Positions 8,735-18,693 are shown, counted from the stretch's first letter. The stretch is 64,000 nt of DNA from Candidatus Gastranaerophilales bacterium (GCA_944323285.1 CALURV010000024.1:215483-279482); one strand, 5' to 3'. The notes: generated from the sequence alone by a model not told the origin. Numbers and translations are program-made.

Positions 8735-10861
8735 ATGAAAAAACTTTTGAGCATTCTTATTTTATTTATTGCTATTCAAAATTATGCTTTTTCCCAAACT
8801 GTATATGATGATAACTACCAGGAAAATCCAAATTATATACAAGGTAATAAGTATTTAAAAAATTCTCAATATTCAAGTGCTATAAATGAATTTAAAAAAG
8901 CATTAAGAACAAATCCGAATGATATTTCATCAATCATAGGTCTTTCTAACTCATACAGTATGAGATCTGCTTACTACAATAACACGGTAAAGGCAACTGA
9001 TAATGCAATATCTGACCTTAAGTCTGCATTATTTTTCCTAAAATATTTTTCAGCAAACGAACAAAATTTTGCTTCTTCACAAACTATTTTAGGAATGGAA
9101 AAGAATTTAAATACACTTGAAAGTTCAAAGAAACAAACGATTTCGCCATCTGAAATACTTTCTATGGCAAAAAATTCAAGAGTTAAAGGTGAATTTGCCG
9201 CTTCTGCTTACGACTATTATAAATTAATTAACGATACAAAATACGCATTTGAAGCAAATTCTTCACTTGGCGATATTTATAAAATTTTTAACAGACCGGA
9301 TAAAGCTTTAACTTTCTATCAAAAAGCTCTTGCTGTAAAACCAGATAGCACAGAAACTCATTTAAAATTAGCAAGAACATATGAACAAATAAATGATTTT
9401 AATTCTTCTCTAAAAGAATATGATTATGCTCTTGCCAGTTCATCAGAAAGAGAAGATATTTTAAATTCGCTTGAAAGAATTTGGCAAAAAAAAGTAGATG
9501 AATATCCTCAAGATGCAGAAGCTCACGCTAATTTAGGTGTTGTTCTTCAAAAACAAAAAAGATATATTGAAGCTTTAACAGAATATCAAAAAGCAGAACA
9601 ATTAAATCCATCAAACTTAAATACAAAAATTAATATTGGAACTTTATTCCAAGAACAGAAAAAATATAATGAAGCTATTAATACATACGATAACATTCTT
9701 AAAATACAACCATATAATGCAAAGGTTCTTGTTTATAAAGCAGAATGTTTAAAAGCCTTAAACAGAAATGAAGAAGCCGTTAATTTATATAAAACAGCAC
9801 TAAACATTGAACCAAAAAATACTCAAATAAAAGCTCAACTATATGATTTATTAAAAGATACTATGTCAACTGAAGAATTATTGGCTTTTCTATATAAAAA
9901 TGTACAAAACAGCCCTATGAATGCTGATTCATATTATGAATTTGCTTATGAACTTCATAAAGCAAACAAAATAGATGATGCTATTGTTTATTATCTTGAA
10001 ACAATAAAACTTGATAATAAAAAAATAGATGCTTATATTAATCTTTCACAAGCTTACAGGCAAAAAAAGAATTACCTAGATGCATATCAGGTAATACAAA
10101 AAGCAAAAATGCTTGAACCAAAAAATGAACAAGTTTTAAAACAATTTGATATTGTTGCAAAAGAATACGCCTCAAATAAATATACGCTGGCAGCAAATGC
10201 TTTTCAGAGTGGTGATTATAGAAGGGCAATTGCGGAGTATCAATTAATTAGTCCCCCCACTGCAGATTCTCTTATTGGAATTGCTGCTTCATATCAAGCT
10301 TTAAAAAATAATTCAGAAGCTATTAATTATTACAAAAAAGCTATGGATTTAGATAATACAAATGATGACATTCCTTTCTACATTGCTTCCATTTATGTAA
10401 ATTCTAATGACTTAGTTAATGCTAAAACGTTTTTAGATAAATCTATAACTATAAACCCAAATAATAAACAAGCAAAAGATTTGCTACAATATATTTCTGA
10501 CAAACAAACAGAAAATCTTTTGACTGAAGCAGTTGAATTATATGATGCACAAAAATATAATGAAGCTATTGCTATGTTTAATAAAATAATTGCTACTAAT
10601 CCTCAAAATTCTACTCTATATTACTATAGAGCGCTATCTTATGATGCTTTAAACAATTATCAAAAAGCTATCGAAGATTATAAGTCTACAATTAAATATG
10701 CTCCTGAAATGGTAATAGCATATTATTCTTTAGCTGTTGATTATGATTCAATACAAAATTATACTCTTGCTAAAGAAAATTATAAAAAATATATAGATAT
10801 GAGTGTAGAAGACAATGAATACAGACAATATGCTCAAAAAAGATATAATGAGATTAAATAA
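8735..10861 (+). CDS. Large exported TPR protein
   Basis: About 708 residues from the ATG at 8735, which starts a clean signal peptide (MKKLLSILILFIAIQNYAFS) after a GGGAG site; an in-frame ATG at 8708 would add nine charged residues and lacks a binding site. The mature protein has at least nine tetratricopeptide repeats, for example AEAHANLGVVLQKQKRYIEA, INIGTLFQEQKKYNEAI and LYYYRALSYDALNNYQKAI. TPR arrays form superhelical protein-binding surfaces. A periplasmic or envelope scaffold is inferred. The stop overlaps the next gene (dus) by one base, so the two are probably co-transcribed. The function of the pairing is unclear. Confidence 0.8.
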   Translation: MKKLLSILILFIAIQNYAFSQTVYDDNYQENPNYIQGNKYLKNSQYSSAINEFKKALRTNPNDISSIIGLSNSYSMRSAYYNNTVKATDNAISDLKSALFFLKYFSANEQNFASSQTILGMEKNLNTLESSKKQTISPSEILSMAKNSRVKGEFAASAYDYYKLINDTKYAFEANSSLGDIYKIFNRPDKALTFYQKALAVKPDSTETHLKLARTYEQINDFNSSLKEYDYALASSSEREDILNSLERIWQKKVDEYPQDAEAHANLGVVLQKQKRYIEALTEYQKAEQLNPSNLNTKINIGTLFQEQKKYNEAINTYDNILKIQPYNAKVLVYKAECLKALNRNEEAVNLYKTALNIEPKNTQIKAQLYDLLKDTMSTEELLAFLYKNVQNSPMNADSYYEFAYELHKANKIDDAIVYYLETIKLDNKKIDAYINLSQAYRQKKNYLDAYQVIQKAKMLEPKNEQVLKQFDIVAKEYASNKYTLAANAFQSGDYRRAIAEYQLISPPTADSLIGIAASYQALKNNSEAINYYKKAMDLDNTNDDIPFYIASIYVNSNDLVNAKTFLDKSITINPNNKQAKDLLQYISDKQTENLLTEAVELYDAQKYNEAIAMFNKIIATNPQNSTLYYYRALSYDALNNYQKAIEDYKSTIKYAPEMVIAYYSLAVDYDSIQNYTLAKENYKKYIDMSVEDNEYRQYAQKRYNEIK

Positions 10862-11853
10862 TGAACGAAACACAACAAGAAAGTTTAGTTCAAATAGGTT
10901 CAGTGAAATTAAAAAGTAAAGTTTCACTTGCTCCTTTAGCCGGTATTACAGATTTTGTTTTAAGAGAATTAATTAGAACTTATTCAAAAACTTGTTTATT
11001 AACAACAGAAATGATTAGCTCTGAGGCATTAGTTCAAAAAAATGATGCTAATATTGCATTTTCAAACTATAAAGAATCACCAATATCATTTCAAATAGAA
11101 GGTCATAAACCGGAATTAATGGCAAAATCTGCTAAAATACTTGAAAAGAAAGCAGATATTATCGATATAAATATGGGCTGCCCTATAAATAAAATTGTTA
11201 AAGGTAATGACGGCTGCTCTTTAATGAAAAATCCTAAGCTTGCATCAGACATTGTAATGGCAGTAAAAGAAGCTGTTAATATCCCTGTCACCTGTAAATT
11301 CCGTCTTGGATGGAGTCAGGATTCTAAAAATTTTATAGAATTTGCTCAGTTAATGCAAGAATCTGGTGCATCAGCTGTTACCATTCATGCCAGAACACGT
11401 TCACAATTATACTCAGGTCTGGCAGATTGGAGTGAACTGGCAAAAATAAGAGGAAAAATTGATATTCCTTATTTTGCTAATGGCGACATAGTAAGTCCTG
11501 AATCTGCAAAAAAATGTCTGGAAATATCTAAGGCAGACGGTATTGCTATTGGCAGAGCTTCAATGGGCGACCCTTCTTTAATATATAGAACAGAAAAATA
11601 CATAAATGAGAATATTTTACTTAAAGAACCTGATTTAATTGAGAAAATAAAAATGTTAAAAAATCATCTTGATAATGAAATTGCATTTAGAGGCGAGTTA
11701 AATGGTATAAAGTTCTTTAGAAAATTTTACCCTTGTTATATTAAAAATATCAGAGGCGGAGCTGAATTAAGACATAAACTTGTTACAGAACTTAATTATA
11801 ATAATATTATTTCAATTTTGAAAGAAATTTGTAATAATTATGGAAACAAATAA
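10861..11853 (+). CDS. dusB: tRNA-dihydrouridine synthase, DusB-like
   Basis: A 330-residue FMN enzyme that reduces uridines in the tRNA D-loop using NADPH. Visible family motifs: the N-terminal LAPLAGITDFVLRELI, the catalytic-cysteine segment NMGCPINKI, GCSLMKNP, the phosphate/FMN segments TIHARTRSQLYSGLADW and FANGDI, and AIGRASMGDP. A C-terminal helical tRNA-binding domain follows. Length and the GNDGCSLMKNP context suit the DusB/bacterial Dus group. It starts inside the stop of the TPR gene (TAATG) and overlaps the following GIY-YIG gene by 14 nt, so all three look co-transcribed. Confidence 0.9.
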   Translation: MNETQQESLVQIGSVKLKSKVSLAPLAGITDFVLRELIRTYSKTCLLTTEMISSEALVQKNDANIAFSNYKESPISFQIEGHKPELMAKSAKILEKKADIIDINMGCPINKIVKGNDGCSLMKNPKLASDIVMAVKEAVNIPVTCKFRLGWSQDSKNFIEFAQLMQESGASAVTIHARTRSQLYSGLADWSELAKIRGKIDIPYFANGDIVSPESAKKCLEISKADGIAIGRASMGDPSLIYRTEKYINENILLKEPDLIEKIKMLKNHLDNEIAFRGELNGIKFFRKFYPCYIKNIRGGAELRHKLVTELNYNNIISILKEICNNYGNK

Positions 11854-12109
11854 AAAATATTATATATATATAATACTTACAGTCAATAACAAACTTTATT
11901 GCGGTTATACAGATAATGTTGAAAAAAGATTTAAAATGCATCTTGAAGGAAAAGGCGCTAAATTTACAAAAGCAAATAAACCGTTAAAACTTGTTTATAC
12001 AAAAGAATTTAATACAAAACAAGAAGCTCAAAAAGAAGAATATAGAATTAAACATCTTCCAAGAAAAGAAAAGGAAAAATTAATATTTAATGTTAGTTTA
12101 ACAGGCTAA
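11840..12109 (+). CDS. GIY-YIG domain protein (UPF0213/YhbQ-like)
   Basis: An 89-residue single-domain protein. The GIY-YIG core is seen as YYIYIILTVNNKLYCGYTDN, followed by the conserved Arg (VEKRFKMHLEGKGAKFTK) and the downstream acidic residue in KEEYRIKHLPRKEK. Small stand-alone proteins of this type (YhbQ/UPF0213) are widespread; a nuclease-like role in nucleic acid metabolism is suspected for the family. It overlaps the end of dusB and is convergent with queH, whose 3' end overlaps it by 17 nt. Confidence 0.85.
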   Translation: METNKKYYIYIILTVNNKLYCGYTDNVEKRFKMHLEGKGAKFTKANKPLKLVYTKEFNTKQEAQKEEYRIKHLPRKEKEKLIFNVSLTG

Positions 12110-12629
12110 ATTCACAACCACAGTAACTTTGTCTGTAAAAATTTTCTTCTTTTGCAATTTTCATAGTTTTTAAAAAACCGTCTTGCTTTTTAAAATCTAT
12201 ATCTAAAAATGTTAATTCATATTTATTCGCTATTTCTTTAGCTATATCAAATATTACTTTAGATTGCTTATGAGGGCTGACAGTAAGTGTAGTTGTAAAA
12301 AATTGATATTCAAGTTTAAAAGCTTTTAGTGCTGTAAAAAGCAGCCTGTATTCAAAACATCTGGCACATCTTTTTCCACGTTCAGGTTCATTTTCAAGCC
12401 CTATTATACAATTATACCAGCCTTCTGAATCTTGTTTGTCAACTATTAACTCTACATCTTTCTTTTTAGAATATTTAATTAATTCATTCAATCGATTATC
12501 AAATTCTTCAGGAGGGAATATATTCGGATTAAAGAAATATAAAACAGGTTCATAGCCCATTTCACGCAACTTTTCAATGGGATATGCACTACAAGTAGCA
12601 CAGCACGCATGAAGTAATACTTTATTCAT
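12093..12629 (-). CDS. queH: Epoxyqueuosine reductase QueH
   Basis: A 178-residue enzyme of the QueH (formerly DUF208) family that performs the last step of queuosine synthesis, reducing epoxyqueuosine to queuosine in tRNA. Visible signatures: the N-terminal HACCATCS, YFFNPNIFPPEEFDNR, the RCARCFEYRL pair, TTLTVSPHKQ, and the C-terminal YCGCEFS. These cysteines hold the [4Fe-4S] cluster and the extra metal. It is distinct from QueG, the cobalamin-dependent equivalent. It overlaps the VKOR fusion gene upstream by 8 nt, suggesting one transcript, although no functional link is obvious. Confidence 0.93.
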   Translation of the reverse strand: MNKVLLHACCATCSAYPIEKLREMGYEPVLYFFNPNIFPPEEFDNRLNELIKYSKKKDVELIVDKQDSEGWYNCIIGLENEPERGKRCARCFEYRLLFTALKAFKLEYQFFTTTLTVSPHKQSKVIFDIAKEIANKYELTFLDIDFKKQDGFLKTMKIAKEENFYRQSYCGCEFSLLN

Positions 12630-13815
12630 GTTTTATCTTTTCTTTTCCACCCTGTTCTATAACTATTTTTTTCAATTCAGGATAAGATGATATTCCAAGT
12701 ATCTTTCTTATTCCTATATATAAGGTTGGTGTTCCATCTACATTCTTAGAATCAGCAAATTCTATTGATTTTTTTATTTCTTCTTTTATTTCATTGCTAT
12801 GAGCATCTTCTTTTAATTTTCTAATATCAAAATCTACCAATCTTGCTTTTTCTATTATATCTTTTTCCGTTTCGGGGTTCTCAGCAAATAATATATCAGA
12901 CATTTCCCAATATCTATTTTGTTTTGCTGCAGCTAAAGCATAACTCGTTTTTAAGCAGGAATTTTTATGCCCTTCAGATCTCATATTATGATTACAAGTT
13001 TTATCTAACGGAAGATTATGCTGAATAACTTTTACATTTTCAAATTCATTAATAATCCTATGTAAATATAAATTAGCTAGGAAACACCCACCGCAATTAA
13101 AATCCATAAACTCATGAATAATAACATTAGCATCTTTTGGACCCATTATATTTCCATCAACTAAATTTCTATATTCATTAAATGCATTTAACATTTCCTT
13201 CTTCTTTGCTATTTGAGGAGTTAAAATATTAGAAACCGTAGTATAAGAAAGAACTGAACTGGCAAGTAATATTAATAATACGAACCAAAATGCATATCGT
13301 TTTACTTTTATTGCTTCTATAAAATCCTCTATACTTTGCTTTATTTCATAAAATAGTCCATTTCCCCAATTTTTTGATGTTAAAGCAATTAACAAATCAA
13401 TTAAATATGTCATAAAACAAAATATACATATTGAATTTATCTTTTTTACAGATATACATCCTAAAATCATTGAAATTATAAAAGATAATAATCCTATGCA
13501 AAATATATAAGAAGTTTGATTTTTAAACACATTTAAGAAATTTAAAAATTTAATCTTTTTTATTTTATCAACATAAATCATAAATAAGAAAAATAAATAT
13601 AAAAATACACCCCAAAGAGACAAAGGAATACCAAAGAATTGGGAATATGCAGTTCTTGCTACACTATCACAATCCATCGACTCACTTATAGCACAAATAC
13701 TTGGCTTTGCTTCAAGATTAAAATTAGCATTATAATATACAATACATAGTTCTATAGAAAGAGCTAACCCAATTAATGCCAAAACTGTTAATATTATTCT
13801 TTTCGTTTTACTCAT
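12622..13815 (-). CDS. Vitamin K epoxide reductase-like protein fused to a DsbA-like thioredoxin domain
   Basis: A 397-residue inner-membrane disulfide-forming enzyme. The N-terminal VKOR domain has about four or five membrane helices, the loop cysteines Cys41 and Cys49, and the quinone-proximal pair Cys130-x-x-Cys133 (ICIFC), plus the conserved SLWG segment. After another membrane helix (about 175-195) comes a DsbA-like domain with the redox motif NCGGC (Cys241/244) and a cis-proline loop (VDGTPTLYIG). In the family, VKOR passes electrons from the thiol partner to a quinone. The fusion makes both partners one polypeptide. It lies 10 nt downstream of korB on the same strand, so co-transcription is possible. 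Confidence 0.9.
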   Translation of the reverse strand: MSKTKRIILTVLALIGLALSIELCIVYYNANFNLEAKPSICAISESMDCDSVARTAYSQFFGIPLSLWGVFLYLFFLFMIYVDKIKKIKFLNFLNVFKNQTSYIFCIGLLSFIISMILGCISVKKINSICIFCFMTYLIDLLIALTSKNWGNGLFYEIKQSIEDFIEAIKVKRYAFWFVLLILLASSVLSYTTVSNILTPQIAKKKEMLNAFNEYRNLVDGNIMGPKDANVIIHEFMDFNCGGCFLANLYLHRIINEFENVKVIQHNLPLDKTCNHNMRSEGHKNSCLKTSYALAAAKQNRYWEMSDILFAENPETEKDIIEKARLVDFDIRKLKEDAHSNEIKEEIKKSIEFADSKNVDGTPTLYIGIRKILGISSYPELKKIVIEQGGKEKIKHE

Positions 13816-13825
13816 TTTTCCTCAC

Positions 13826-14680
13826 TTATTGAAATTGTTTTATTACATCTTTTATCGAAAAATTACTATCTACTGCCTGCTTTGCCTTTGAAATAACATC
13901 TTTATATCTTTCTTCATAAGTAGGTCTTTGTACTTTGTAAAAAACACCTGTATATAAACCATCAGAAGAAAATGCATATTTCATTGCATTTACCCTATCA
14001 GTTAAATCATGATTATCAGGAAGATTACGCACTATTTCTTTTATTTTTTCAAAAGAAGATACTTTATTATATTGCACACAAGGTGAAACAATGTGTATAA
14101 AAGCAAAACCTTTATGTTGTAACCCTCCAAAAATTAGTTTTTCTAACTGTTTCACATCACCGGCATAGCCTCTTGCAACATAAGAAGCATTAAAAGACAA
14201 TGCCATTAATACCGGATTTATTCTGTCTGCTGTCCAAGCATAAGGATTACATTTTGTTATAGTACCTATTCTTGAAGTCGGTGAACATTGTCCTTTAGTA
14301 AGCGCATATATTTCATTATCCATCATTATATAGGTAATATTAGGATTTTTTCTTCCGGCATGAATAAAATGATTACCGCCAATACTTAAACCATCGCCAT
14401 CGCCGCCAACGGCTATTACATTAATTTCAGGTTTTGCCTGTTTTAAACCTATAGCAACAGGAAGCGCTCGTCCATGAATTGAATGAAATCCGTATGTGGC
14501 CATGAAAAATGGAAATCTGCTGGAACAACCTATTCCTGAAACAATAGCTGTTTCATGTGTTTGATAATTTAACTCTGCCATTGCTTTTTTTAATGCCATT
14601 AATACTGAATGGTTTCCGCATCCAGGGCACCAAGAGGGTTTTACTTTTCCTTTATAATCAGCTATTTCCATTTTTTTCAT
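13826..14680 (-). CDS. korB: 2-oxoacid:ferredoxin oxidoreductase, beta subunit (KorB-like)
   Basis: A 284-residue thiamine-diphosphate subunit. Seen: the N-terminal SWCPGCGNHSVL cysteines that contribute to a [4Fe-4S] cluster, GIGCSSRFPFF, SIHGRALPVAIGLK, and the TPP/Mg motif GGDGDGLSIGGNHF followed by MMDNEIYALTKGQ. The layout matches two-subunit oxidoreductases acting on 2-oxoglutarate or branched 2-oxoacids rather than the single-chain pyruvate enzyme. It is 12 nt after the alpha subunit gene. The complex oxidatively decarboxylates a 2-oxoacid to the acyl-CoA and reduces ferredoxin, which can feed the HydABC hydrogenase. Substrate is not certain. Confidence 0.9.
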   Translation of the reverse strand: MKKMEIADYKGKVKPSWCPGCGNHSVLMALKKAMAELNYQTHETAIVSGIGCSSRFPFFMATYGFHSIHGRALPVAIGLKQAKPEINVIAVGGDGDGLSIGGNHFIHAGRKNPNITYIMMDNEIYALTKGQCSPTSRIGTITKCNPYAWTADRINPVLMALSFNASYVARGYAGDVKQLEKLIFGGLQHKGFAFIHIVSPCVQYNKVSSFEKIKEIVRNLPDNHDLTDRVNAMKYAFSSDGLYTGVFYKVQRPTYEERYKDVISKAKQAVDSNFSIKDVIKQFQ

Positions 14681-14692
14681 ATTATCCTCATA

Positions 14693-16483
14693 CTAAAAAT
14701 GAATATGTTTATTAGTTGAAATATCATTTTTTTCTTGTTGCAACTTTGCAACTTTTTCTATCTCTTCCAATATTTCTTCGGGAGTAAATGGAGTTCCATC
14801 ATATTTTAAAAATTCCAATACTTCGGTTCCTTTATTTATATGTGTACACCTTTCTACAATTGTTGATTTAAATTGAGCATTATAATTTGCTTCAACTACA
14901 ATTATAACATCTTTATCTTTAACAAAACCTTTAATCCAATCAGAAGGAAGCGGATACAAAGTTCTTGGATATAAAGCTTGAACATCTATTCCCTTTTCTT
15001 TCGCCATATCTATTGCTTCGAATACAGCACCTGAAGTTGAACCCCAACTTATAATACCAATAGAAGCTCCTTCTATACCATAAGTTTTAGCTTTTGAAAA
15101 TTGACCTGCTGCTGTTTCTAATTTTCTAAATCGTTTTTCTATCATCTTTCTATGAACTTGAGCTGAAGGTGTTGGAGCATTTTCTTCTGTGTGTTCTAAT
15201 CCGGTTACAACATGTTCGCCATATAAATCACCGGGATTTGTTATTGGAGATATACCGCTTTTTGTATCTTCATATCTTCTATAAATATCTCCTTCTTTTA
15301 ACAAAGCTTTTTGTCTGTTAACAATTTTCAAATTATCAATGTCTATTAAATCAACACACTCTCTTCTTGGTCCCAATGAGGCATCAGAAAGAATTATAAC
15401 AGGCACCTGATATTGTTCTGCAAAGTTAAAAGCATTTATTGTTTGATAAAAACAATCAGCAACATCCATTGGTGCTAAAACAATTTTAGGACAATCACCA
15501 TGGGTACCATACATTGCAGCAAATAAGTCACTTTGTTCAGTTTTTGTTGGAATACCGGTACTAGGACCGCATCTTTGTACATCCGCTATTACGATAGGAA
15601 TTTCTGCCATTGAAGCCAGTCCAATTGCTTCTTGCATTAATGAAAAACCAGGACCTGATGTTGCTGTCATTGATTTTACACCACTATATGAAGCACCTAA
15701 TGCATAATTTATAGCAGCGATTTCGTCTTCACATTGAACCATTTTCCCGTCAAATTTTGGCAATTCTTTTGCAAGCCACTCCATTATTTCTGTTGCCGGC
15801 GTTATCGGATAACCTGCAAAAAATCTGCAACCTGAAACCAATGCCGCTAAACCTATTGCTTCATTACCTGACATAATAAGCTTTGCACCGGTCGTTTTCA
15901 TTTCTGCTTTTTCTAAATTATCTTTTCTTTCTAATTTATTTAAACAGTATTCAAAACCTGAATTTAATGCCTTTTTATTCGAATTTATTACTTCTTGTGC
16001 TTTATTTTTATACCTTAATTCAATATCCTTTAATATTTGCTCTTCTAAATGAAGATTTTTTAATAATCCTACAACCATCCCCAAAGCAACCATGTTTCTA
16101 GAACGTTCTGAATCAAGTTCTTTAGCTATTTTTGTTAAAGGTAGTCCATAAATTACTATATCATCTCTTTTTTCTTTTAATATTGGAACTATATCACTAT
16201 CGTATATCAGTACCCCATTTTTTGTAATATTATTTATACCTTCATATATAGTATCTTCATCAAGACAAACTAATATATCTGTAGTTCCAGTCGCAGTAAG
16301 AGCCTTATGTTCACTAATTCTTAATGTGTAATAACATTTCCCGTCACCTCTTATTTCTGAAGGAAATGCTCTATATGTTGTAACATAATACCCTTTTCTT
16401 GCTGTGGCATATGATAAAATATCACCTGAACTTATTATTCCTTGACCTGAAATTCCAGATATCTTAATTTTTAAATCTTTCAT
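14693..16483 (-). CDS. korA: 2-oxoacid:ferredoxin oxidoreductase, fused gamma-alpha subunit (KorA-like)
   Basis: A 596-residue partner of the beta subunit. The first about 190 residues are the gamma domain (KISGISGQGIISSGDILS, then GDGKCYYTLRISEH). The alpha part follows: GCRFFAGYPITPATEIMEWL, the CEDEIAAINYALGASYSG segment with its catalytic-site glutamate, TSGPGFSLMQEAIGLASMAE, and a C-terminal transketolase-like domain (SIGIISWGSTSGAVFEAI). Gamma-alpha fusion is normal for KorA-type proteins. The ATG at 16483 is preceded by a G-rich AAGGGGG site. An aminotransferase lies upstream on the same strand (94-nt gap), hinting at a shared role in amino acid fermentation. Confidence 0.9.
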   Translation of the reverse strand: MKDLKIKISGISGQGIISSGDILSYATARKGYYVTTYRAFPSEIRGDGKCYYTLRISEHKALTATGTTDILVCLDEDTIYEGINNITKNGVLIYDSDIVPILKEKRDDIVIYGLPLTKIAKELDSERSRNMVALGMVVGLLKNLHLEEQILKDIELRYKNKAQEVINSNKKALNSGFEYCLNKLERKDNLEKAEMKTTGAKLIMSGNEAIGLAALVSGCRFFAGYPITPATEIMEWLAKELPKFDGKMVQCEDEIAAINYALGASYSGVKSMTATSGPGFSLMQEAIGLASMAEIPIVIADVQRCGPSTGIPTKTEQSDLFAAMYGTHGDCPKIVLAPMDVADCFYQTINAFNFAEQYQVPVIILSDASLGPRRECVDLIDIDNLKIVNRQKALLKEGDIYRRYEDTKSGISPITNPGDLYGEHVVTGLEHTEENAPTPSAQVHRKMIEKRFRKLETAAGQFSKAKTYGIEGASIGIISWGSTSGAVFEAIDMAKEKGIDVQALYPRTLYPLPSDWIKGFVKDKDVIIVVEANYNAQFKSTIVERCTHINKGTEVLEFLKYDGTPFTPEEILEEIEKVAKLQQEKNDISTNKHIHF

Positions 16484-16576
16484 GAAGTTTAAAACCCCCT
16501 TATATAATTGTATTACTAAATTTAACTTTTATAAAAAAGTTAAATAAATTTAACAAGGAAGCTATTAGTTTTCTCA

Positions 16577-17749
16577 TTATAATACTTCAGAAAGTCTTTT
16601 AATACCTGTTTGAATTGTTTCAACATCAGCATTTGTGTAATTTAGTCTAAGAGTATTTACTTTGTCAGGATTAACATAGAACGGGTGACCCGGAACAAAT
16701 GCTACTTTCTTTTCTATAGCTTTATCAAATACTTCTAAAACATCAGTTTCTTCATCTAAAGTAACCCAAGTAAACATTCCGCCTTTTGGTATTGTAAACT
16801 TTATGTTTGAAGGAAAGTACTTCTTCATTGCACTAACCATGGCATTTGCTTGAACTTTATATAGTTGAGTAATTTTTTCTATATGCTTATCTAAATCATT
16901 ATTTAATAAATAATCTGCAATCAAATATTGACCAAAAACATTAGAATGTAAATCTGATGCTTGTTTTGCCGTTTCTAGCTGTTTAATTATTTCTTTATTA
17001 GCAATTACATAACCAAGTCTCATTCCGGGGGTAACAATCTTTGAAAAAGAACCTAAATAAATATTTTTTTCACTTTGATTTAACCCTATATATGGAATTT
17101 TTTCATTATTCTCAAATCTCAACTCTCCATATGGATCATCTTGTATTAAAATCATATCTTTATCTTTTATACAATCAAAAACTTTTTCTCTGTTTTCTTT
17201 TGTATATGTTAAACCTGTAGGATTCTGAAAATTTGGAATTAAATATGCAACTTTTGGATTATATAAATTTAAAGTATTTTTTAAATCTTCAATATCAAGA
17301 CCATCATCATTTAATTTCGTTTGTACAAAATTTGCGTTATACATGCAAAATGCCTGTAATAATCCAAGATATGAAGGTTTTTCTACCATAACACAATCAT
17401 TGTCATCAACAAAAACTTTTCCTATTAAATCAAGTGCCTGCTGAGAGCCTGTTGTAATTATTACATTATCTATTGTTATATCCATTGACCAATTTTTTTT
17501 ATATCTGTCAACTATATATTGTCTTAAATCATCGAGTCCAAGGGTTGTTGAATATTGATAAATTTTTGCACCGTATTTATCAGCTATTCTGTTCATAGAA
17601 ATTTTTAATTCTTCTTGCGGAAATGATATAGGATTTGGAAGCCCGCCTGCAAAAGAAATAATTTCAGGATTCTGCGTCACTTTTAATATTTCTCTTATAA
17701 ATGATGATGGCGTATTTTTAATCCTTTTAGTAAGAAACTTTTCAAACAT
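16577..17749 (-). CDS. PLP-dependent aminotransferase (class I/II, 2-aminoadipate or MocR-like type)
   Basis: About 390 residues from the ATG at 17749, which has an AAGGA site 7 nt upstream; an upstream TTG start lacks one. Fold type I aminotransferase: ISFAGGLPNPISFP near the N-terminus, TTGSQQALDLIGK for the cofactor phosphate, NFQNPTG with its Asn and Tyr, DDPYGELRF, the Schiff-base lysine in GSFSKIVTPGMRLGY, and the carboxylate-binding arginine in NTLRLNYTN. It resembles enzymes acting on 2-aminoadipate, aromatic or branched-chain amino acids. Next to an EamA exporter and korAB, amino acid catabolism is a reasonable inference; the exact substrate is not. Confidence 0.88.
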   Translation of the reverse strand: MFEKFLTKRIKNTPSSFIREILKVTQNPEIISFAGGLPNPISFPQEELKISMNRIADKYGAKIYQYSTTLGLDDLRQYIVDRYKKNWSMDITIDNVIITTGSQQALDLIGKVFVDDNDCVMVEKPSYLGLLQAFCMYNANFVQTKLNDDGLDIEDLKNTLNLYNPKVAYLIPNFQNPTGLTYTKENREKVFDCIKDKDMILIQDDPYGELRFENNEKIPYIGLNQSEKNIYLGSFSKIVTPGMRLGYVIANKEIIKQLETAKQASDLHSNVFGQYLIADYLLNNDLDKHIEKITQLYKVQANAMVSAMKKYFPSNIKFTIPKGGMFTWVTLDEETDVLEVFDKAIEKKVAFVPGHPFYVNPDKVNTLRLNYTNADVETIQTGIKRLSEVL

Positions 17750-17814
17750 AATTATTTCCTTATCTATCCCACACTTATCAGCTTCAGTTTTATATTCCAA
17801 ATTAAATTATATTA

Positions 17815-18693
17815 TTATTTCATCTTTTTTACAACGATTAATATAACACCAGTTAATATACAAACTATACCGAAAATTACCCTTACTGTTAATTGCTCAT
17901 TAAAGAATATAACCCCAAAGAAAATAGCAGTTAATGGTTCTAATGCGCCTAATATTGCTGTAGCTGTAGACCCTATTAGCTTTATTGCAATTGTTATTGT
18001 TTCAATAGATATTATTGTTGGAAATAACGCAAGTCCAAACGTAAATAACCATAAATATGGCTTATCCGGAATTTGTAATTTTGTACAAAAATCTAAATTT
18101 ATTATATATATCCATAAACCAAATAACATTACATAGAAACTTAATTTCTCACTTTTTATGTGCTGTAATACTCTTATTTTCTTTACGCTTACTATATATA
18201 ATGCATATAGCAAGGCAGAAAGTAGAACAAGACTAATACCTTTGACATCCAAACTAATATTATTTTTTTTGTTATATAAAAGAACAATACCAATTGTAGT
18301 AAGTATAATCGCACTAATTATTGCTTTTGAAATTTTTTCTTTGAAAAATAATGTCATTATTAAAGTTACAAATATAGGATATATAAATAGAATTGTACAC
18401 GCTATCCCTGATTCTATATAATTAAATGAAGCAAAAAGAGTTAAAGATGAAAAAGAAAAAAATAATGCAATAAAAATAAGAGGCAAAAACTCTTTAAAAC
18501 TTATTTTTATGTTTATCTTTTTTATAAATTTAAGCCAAATATAATAAATAACACAAGCAAAAAAATACCTGTAAAATAAAACTGAATTCACCCCTAAGCC
18601 ATTAGCATATAATGGCAGGGCAAATAACGGATTAGTTCCATAACTTGTTGAAGCTATTATTCCATATATTGTTCCGGCTACTTTTCTTCTCAT
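17815..18693 (-). CDS. EamA/DMT-family membrane transporter
   Basis: A 292-residue integral membrane protein with about ten helices in two homologous EamA halves. The first half carries FFSFSSLTLFASFNYIESGIA; the second carries GSTATAILGALEPLTAIFFG, the typical ending of EamA domains. Such proteins export amino acids or other metabolites. It lies 65 nt upstream of the aminotransferase on the same strand, which suggests linked expression. The ATG has a TGAGGAAT binding site. Substrate unknown. Confidence 0.85.
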   Translation of the reverse strand: MRRKVAGTIYGIIASTSYGTNPLFALPLYANGLGVNSVLFYRYFFACVIYYIWLKFIKKINIKISFKEFLPLIFIALFFSFSSLTLFASFNYIESGIACTILFIYPIFVTLIMTLFFKEKISKAIISAIILTTIGIVLLYNKKNNISLDVKGISLVLLSALLYALYIVSVKKIRVLQHIKSEKLSFYVMLFGLWIYIINLDFCTKLQIPDKPYLWLFTFGLALFPTIISIETITIAIKLIGSTATAILGALEPLTAIFFGVIFFNEQLTVRVIFGIVCILTGVILIVVKKMK

